Origin: Coenobita brevimanus
Taxonomy: Eukaryota; Arthropoda; Malacostraca; Decapoda; Coenobitidae
Assembly (NCBI GenBank): GCA_032717465.1
Contig: CM064690.1
Span: forward strand, 11,276,093 to 11,340,092
DNA length: 64,000 nucleotides
Direction: 5' to 3'
Under the pieces are notes generated by a model. That model ran no database searches. It saw nothing but the letters and a program-made list of their open reading frames with translations, and was not told the DNA's origin. A program made the translations under genes and the position numbers. This document shows positions 59,400 to 64,000 of this stretch, one piece after another (position 1 is the stretch's first letter; every line of letters starts with the position of its first letter).

Positions 59400-59840
59400 T
59401 GAATTAAGAGTGTTGGATTAAGTAAGTTTTGGATTAAATAAGTTTTGGAATAAACCAGTTTTGGATTAATATCACTTGAAATAAATTCGTTTTGGATTAA
59501 TGTCACTTCGGATTAAAATTGCTTTGTTTTCAATTCGCCTTGGATTAAATTCGCTGTGGATTTAAAGCGCCTTGGGTGAAAATTGTTAATGATTAATTTT
59601 GTTATTCATTAAATTAGTTTTGAAGTTCGATTTAGCTCAAAACAAATTTAGTCTAAAGAGAAGTTATAGGAAAACGTTTTGAACTATATTCTTTTGGGAC
59701 TGAACTCACTTTTGACAAGATTGACTTTGTATTTGCGTTGAATTAAACTTGTTCTGACTGAATTTGTTTCGGATTAAATGTTTCGGGTTAAATTTGTTTC
59801 GGAGAAACTTTGGATTAAATTTGCTTAAGGCTTTACTGCA
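59400..59840 (-). repeat. Degenerate TTTTGGATTAA tandem repeat (right arm)
   Basis: Reverse-complement partner of 34880-35290, with about fifteen recognisable GGATTAA cores. Confidence 0.65.
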
Positions 59841-60047
59841 ATTATTTGAAATAAGGTGCAGCTTAAAATAACACTGAGGCTACTATGTACAGTCGCGAGC
59901 TAATGGACAGAGACACAAGCACACACACCTTGGGGTCGCTTCTACCCGTCGAGTTATGGCGGGGGGAGAGAGAGAGGAAGGGAGGGGGGAGGTTGTGGAG
60001 GGGCCGGTGGAGGGAGGAAGGACAGGAGGGGGAGGGGAGGAGAGGCG

Positions 60048-60677
60048 CAAACGAGCATGGCTGACTGAGTTGGAAGGTGGTAGGTGGTTATCAGATATTA
60101 CGTTGTCTTACGGATTTAGGTTTAATATTGGGTGAGGTGTATGAATCATGGCATCTATGATATCATTGATATGGGCTTCTCATTTAAATTTACCCCACAA
60201 TTTAAGGATACAGCACAACGGTGTTTCATTTGATTCGAGCATAAAGCCACGACCGTGAATCTAAGGGTTCATACTGGCTAAACCAAAGTGAAGAGGGCTA
60301 TAGCAGCGCTATAAGTATACCCTTAGTGCTGCTATAGCCCTCTTCACTTTGGTTTAGCCATTATAAACCCTTAGGTTCACGGTCGTATCATGATACCTAT
60401 AGTGCTGGTATAGCCCTCTTCACTTTGATTTAGCCAGTATGAACCCTTAGGTTCACGTTCGTGGCTTTATGCTCGAATCAAATGAAACACCGTTGTGCTG
60501 TATCCTTAAATTGAGGGTCAATTTAAATGAAAACCCATATCAATCATATCATTGACATCATGATTCATACACCTCACCCAGTATTAAAACTAACTCCGTA
60601 AGACAACGTAATACCTGATAACCACCTACCACCTTCCAACTCAGCCAGCCATGCTCGTTTGCACCTCTCCTCCCCTC
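60048..60677. repeat. Large inverted repeat (arms about 260-280 bp) upstream of LINE-C
   Basis: 60048-60318 is mirrored by 60405-60677: GCAAACGAGCATGGCTG, GAGTTGGAAGGTGGTAGG, ATTACGTTGTCTTACGGA, GGATACAGCACAACGGTG, TTTGATTCGAGCATAAAGCC, and AAAGTGAAGAGGGCTATA. The spacer carries an extra third copy of the innermost segment (60330-60390: CTGCTATAGCCCTCTTCACT to AGGTTCACGGTCGTA). Probably a foldback element. Confidence 0.88.
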
Positions 60678-60846
60678 CAGTCCCACTTCAGCCTGTGTTG
60701 AGTGCGGACGTTCTCTGCTGCTCCTGGCGCTTGCTTATGTATTTCGAAGCTGTTTCTTTGTGTTCGGATTATTTATATAGTCACCGGCTGCTGTGAGTGT
60801 GGGCTGAGTGCTTCGCTAGTGTTCTGTCGAGGCCTTGCCTGGCCCG

Positions 60847-62306
60847 ATGGAGTGTTCGGGGTCGGACGCTGGTTCACTCCTGGAAAATGATTTAGCCATG
60901 TCTGACGATGATGCCTCTCCTACCGTGAACCACTGGCCTGAACTGCCTGTGCCTGCCACCTCACAGCCCCTTCAGTCTTTGACCACTCATCATGGGATAC
61001 AGCCTTCCACCCCGTCCACTTCTAACAAGCGGCCTGTGGAGGACTCTCCTGACGGTGAATGTGTGCCTCCTGTCACCAAGACTGCCAAAGGTGACTCATC
61101 TGTGCGTGACGTGCCTGTCTGTCTGCCTCCTCAGCCTATCGCTGGTATTTCTCCCTCTTCCCACTCCCGGCCATTGTCTCACCGCCCTGCATTTGCCCCG
61201 AGAGATGCCTACGTCAAGCTCTCCTTCAGTGGCGACCCTTCCACGGATACGATGCTGCAATGGTTGTATTCTGTTACCAGGGCCTTCCAACTACAGTGTG
61301 CGCAGGCAGAAGTCAAGATGGCTGCAGTCACCTCCCGGTTTGTCTACATTTCTAGATAAAGAGAGGACATCAACAGAGTCTTATCTGGTGAGTTTTTCTC
61401 GCTGCCACTTGTTCTTCAGGACTCACCGGAGAGGCCACGTAAGTACCCCAGCTACATCCTCACCCGTTTCCCTGTTGACGTTGATCCAAATCTTGCCAAG
61501 GGATATCCTGGAGTGTACTCTGCCCGTCGTTTCATGCAGGATGGTTCTCCCATTAACCGGATTATTGTCGTCTGGAGACTTCCCGACCCACCTCCATCAG
61601 TTATTAGTTTTGACTTCCTCCCCTGTCTTCCACAGCGTGAGGTGCAGAAACTCCATAATGATCAGCCTTGGTGCTACAGATGCTGGGGCGTGGGACACAT
61701 TTCCCAGTACTGCTCTGCCTCGCCGAAGTGTGCCTGGTGTGTGGCTGGCCACGAATCCAGGACGTGTCCTGTCAAGGGTGAGCCGTCACGTCCCGCTGCC
61801 TCTGCATCCACCTCAGAACCCCCACCTCCTCGGGACACGTCTCGTGGAAGTGTCCGCGCTGTTTTCAGCCAGAAGTCAACGTGTGGCATGGTTGTGCTCG
61901 GCACCAGGCCCCAGTTTGGGCCGTCACTCTCGGGCCACCCCCACAACCACCTCAGCCTGTTCCTTCCACCAGCACTGCCTTGGCTCCTGACCTGGCCCTC
62001 CGCAAGGCTGTTGCCTCCCTCATGGCATGATGTACGGCTCACGAGGACCGCTTTTCTGCTCTTGAAGCCAGGATTGACGGGCTGGTTGCAGCTCATGCCT
62101 CTTCGGATTACAAACTCTCCACCTTGGTTGAGGCTCAGCAGAGCATCATCTCCCCCGTCACCACCCTCACCAACAAGATGGGTACTATCGCCTCTCACCT
62201 TGAAAAACTCTGTGAGTCATTCTCTTCTGGTTCATTCTCTAACCCAGGTCATTCGTCTGCCTCCACTCTCCGGTCACCTTCTTTCAAGCATAAGGTTCGC
62301 TCCTGA
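60847..62306 (+). pseudogene. LINE-C ORF1 (gag-like, CCHC zinc knuckles), broken
   Basis: From the ATG at 60847 the first 170 codons are acidic, Pro/Ser-rich, with FAPRDAYVKLSFSGDPSTDT near 61195. A TAA at 61357-61359 interrupts, but the same frame continues: EDINRVLSGEFFSLPLVL, YPSYILTRFPVDVDPNLAKG (61450-61505) and two adjacent knuckles CYRCWGVGHISQYC and CAWCVAGHESRTC (61672-61765). A frameshift near 61.9 kb and a stop near 62.03 kb follow, then a helical C-terminus (EDRFSALEARIDGLVAAHAS, TLTNKMGTIASHLEKL) ending at a TGA at 62304-62306. Role: nucleic-acid binding in the retrotransposon particle. Confidence 0.82.
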
Positions 62307-64000
62307 TTGCCAGCTAGATGTCATCTCCTGGAATGTCTGTGGTATCACCAATTATGCTAAGCTCGCTCAACTCAAGGCCTTTGTTTTTCGACACTACCCT
62401 AGTGTTATTTTTCTCCAGGAAGCGTTCCCAGGCCAGCCGATTGCCGCTGGGCAAGCTCCCCCCTCACAGGTTATATTCCCTACATCCAACTGGTAAGGAA
62501 TGGCCTGTTGACTTACATACACAGCTCCTTACCACACCGCCTTCTCCGCAACTCCACCGACCCTGACATGAGTTTCCAGCTCTTTGAGGTCACACTTGGG
62601 GATGGCGTGCTCCAGCTGTGTAATGTCTATTCTGCCCCTGCCAGACTCTCTCTTGAGGCTCTTCCTCCTCCTACAGTGTGTGGGGTGGTGTATATGGGAG
62701 ATTTCAATGCTCGGCATCCTGACTTAGGTGATCGTTCTGGCTCTTACAATTGTAATGGTCTTCATCTCATTTCTTACATCCACAGGCATCACCTCGCACG
62801 CTGGGATACTGGCGGCACCACTCACTCCCAGGGAGGCACTCTGGATCATGTCATCACGTCCGGCTTGATAGCGTCTCGGGTCCAATGCTCCTCAGTGCCA
62901 GCCTTATTCTCTGATCATGTCGCACTTCGATTTCGTTATTCTCTGCCTGCCGCTTCTACTGCTCCTGCTGCTCGTTTATGCATTACTGTGCCCCCTAAGT
63001 AGTGCCTGACATACATATTATACATGGCCCAGATGGTACCTACTTTTAATCTTTCTTCACCTGACCAGTTATACTCTGATTTTGTCTCTGCCACTCATGA
63101 TTTTTACAGGCAGTATGTCTCCCACCCACATCTGCAGCGCCGCTGTACCGCCCACTCCTGGACGCTTGATGCACATATACAAGAGGCGAAGAAGGAGGCT
63201 GAACGTGATGGGCTCTTGTTTCAAGCCAACCCAAATCCCGGCACACTCCATCGTTATCAAACGTCCAGGGATGCACTAGTTGCACTGCAGGAGTGTGTCA
63301 TTACTGAGTCCTGGCAGCGGTTTACAGACAGTATTAACCAACAGACAAGTGTGGCTTCCATGTGGCACCTCATCCATCGAGTTGTCAAGAAGACGCCCGC
63401 CACTGCTCGCCATCACACTCCCGCTGCTTACACCCAAAACCTTGTCAACGCCTGGTCGGAACAGTCTACCCCAGCAAGTCTTCCCAACCACATACAAGAT
63501 GCACTCTCTTCCTGTGCTCCTGCCCGTTAGCTTCGTTTGATGTCTGCTTTGCTGCAGGATGATGATGATGATGCAGAGGAGATAACCGAGTTGGAGCTGC
63601 GCCATGCTCTCTCTCAAGGTAAGGCTTCATCCCCTGGTGATGACAGTATCACCTATGCTGTGCTGCGTCTGCTGCAACAAGTTCCTGGTAACCCTTTACT
63701 TAAATTGTACAATCTTTGTTTCAGAGACGGTTGTGTACCACGAGCCTGGACCAGCAGTACAATTGTCCCCATCCCCAAGCCTGGCACGGCGAAGTTCAGG
63801 CCGATTTCCTTTACTTCTTGTTTTTGCAAGGTGATGGAGAGGATCTTACTCAACCGTCTCATGTATAGGCTTCAGGACTGCCTTTCTCCACATCTGTATG
63901 GTTTCCTTCCTCAGTGCAACATGCACCACTGCTTCGTTAACCTGTATTCTCGCCTCTCCCGGGACAGTGTGGTGGCCTTCGTCGACCTTCAAGGTGCCTT
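62300..64000 (+). pseudogene. LINE-C ORF2: endonuclease and first part of reverse transcriptase, broken and cut by window end
   Basis: Endonuclease: LDVISWNVCGITNYAKLAQL (near 62325), VIFLQEAF (catalytic Glu, near 62405), VVYMGDFNARHPDLG (near 62690), GGTLDHVITSGL (near 62835) and SDHVALRFRYS (near 62910). Linker: WTLDAHIQEAKKEAERDGLL. RT start: SQGKASSPGDDSITYAVL (near 63615-63660), TIVPIPKPGTAKFRPISFTS (near 63760), LSPHLYGFLPQ (near 63885) and VVAFVDLQGAF at the edge. A frameshift near 62.47 kb and in-frame TAG at 63000-63002 and 63528-63530 break it. The catalytic YADD/FADD box is outside the window. Confidence 0.85.

Larger units (their letters stand above)
48427..59893 (-). repeat. Giant palindrome, right arm
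   Basis: Reverse-complement counterpart of the left arm, separated from it by 7 bases. Private insertions are the solo LTR (51926-52680), the foldback element (54269-58120) and a displaced block at 49390-49665. After subtracting private insertions both arms reduce to roughly 6 kb. Similarity is highest near the centre and lower outward, with many small indels. Confidence 0.9.
60680..64000 (+). mobile_element. LINE-C: I/Jockey-group non-LTR retrotransposon with ORF1 and ORF2, runs off the right edge
   Basis: GC-rich plus-strand element: 5' region from about 60680, ORF1 with zinc knuckles (60847 to about 62305), ORF2 with endonuclease then RT (62300 to the window end). It starts immediately after the 60048-60677 inverted repeat. 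Several stops and frameshifts make it a dead copy. It is a different lineage from LINE-A/B and the RTEs. Confidence 0.88.

Noticed and set aside
61870..61990. Spliceosomal intron in LINE-C ORF1 to explain the frame change
   Set aside because: No convincing GT..AG pair of sensible length. Point indels in a dead retrotransposon are the simpler explanation.

Overview
This is eukaryotic, intron-containing, transposon-packed DNA from an arthropod, most likely a decapod crustacean. That assignment is inferred from very dense long (AC)n, (AG)n and (AT)n microsatellites, a short arthropod-type (TTAGG)n tract, tRNA-derived SINEs, and crustacean/insect-like RTE and CR1/Jockey LINEs. No prokaryotic or viral genes were recognised. 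Only one host gene is visible: the first three coding exons (128 codons) of a class I SAM-dependent methyltransferase on the minus strand (exons 10222-10335, 2045-2211 and 313-415). It runs off the left edge, and its first coding intron of about 8 kb is filled with mobile elements.

Layout. 1-10.4 kb: methyltransferase gene, with LINE-A, an RTE element, a SINE and a TTAA-flanked MITE inside intron 1. 10.4-18.4 kb: simple repeats, a second SINE with a duplicated head, an RTE fragment, and copy 1 of an unrecognised coding repeat. 18.4-32.3 kb: one CR1/Jockey-like LINE (LINE-B) cut into four pieces by a 3.4-kb piggyBac element (TTAA duplication), a 3.8-kb RTE element (7-bp duplication) that itself carries a 759-bp TTAA MITE, and a second 3.7-kb piggyBac element flanked by TTAG rather than TTAA. 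Removing each insert plus one target copy restores the host reading frame. 32.7-34.8 kb: a TA-flanked Tc1/mariner-like element with another TTAA MITE nested in it. 34.85-59.9 kb: a giant imperfect palindrome centred at 48423 with a 7-bp spacer. 60.0-60.7 kb: a second, smaller inverted repeat. 60.7-64.0 kb: the 5' two thirds of a LINE with a CCHC-knuckle ORF1 and an EN-RT ORF2, running off the right edge.

The palindrome is the most notable structure. The shared arm is about 6 kb, but each arm was enlarged by private insertions: in the left arm a 3.6-kb composite insert with a 10-bp target duplication, a hAT-like element with an 8-bp duplication, and an RTE tail with an 8-bp duplication; in the right arm a solo LTR with a 4-bp duplication and a 3.85-kb TA-flanked foldback element. 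For most of these the opposite arm keeps the unoccupied site, so the arms serve as each other's empty-site reference. This argues against a simple hairpin sequencing or assembly artefact.

All transposon ORFs seen have frameshifts, stops or truncations, apart from short RTE 3' fragments. No working transposase or reverse transcriptase can be claimed. All coordinates, target duplications and motifs were read by eye. Family names are homology judgements from motifs, not from database searches.
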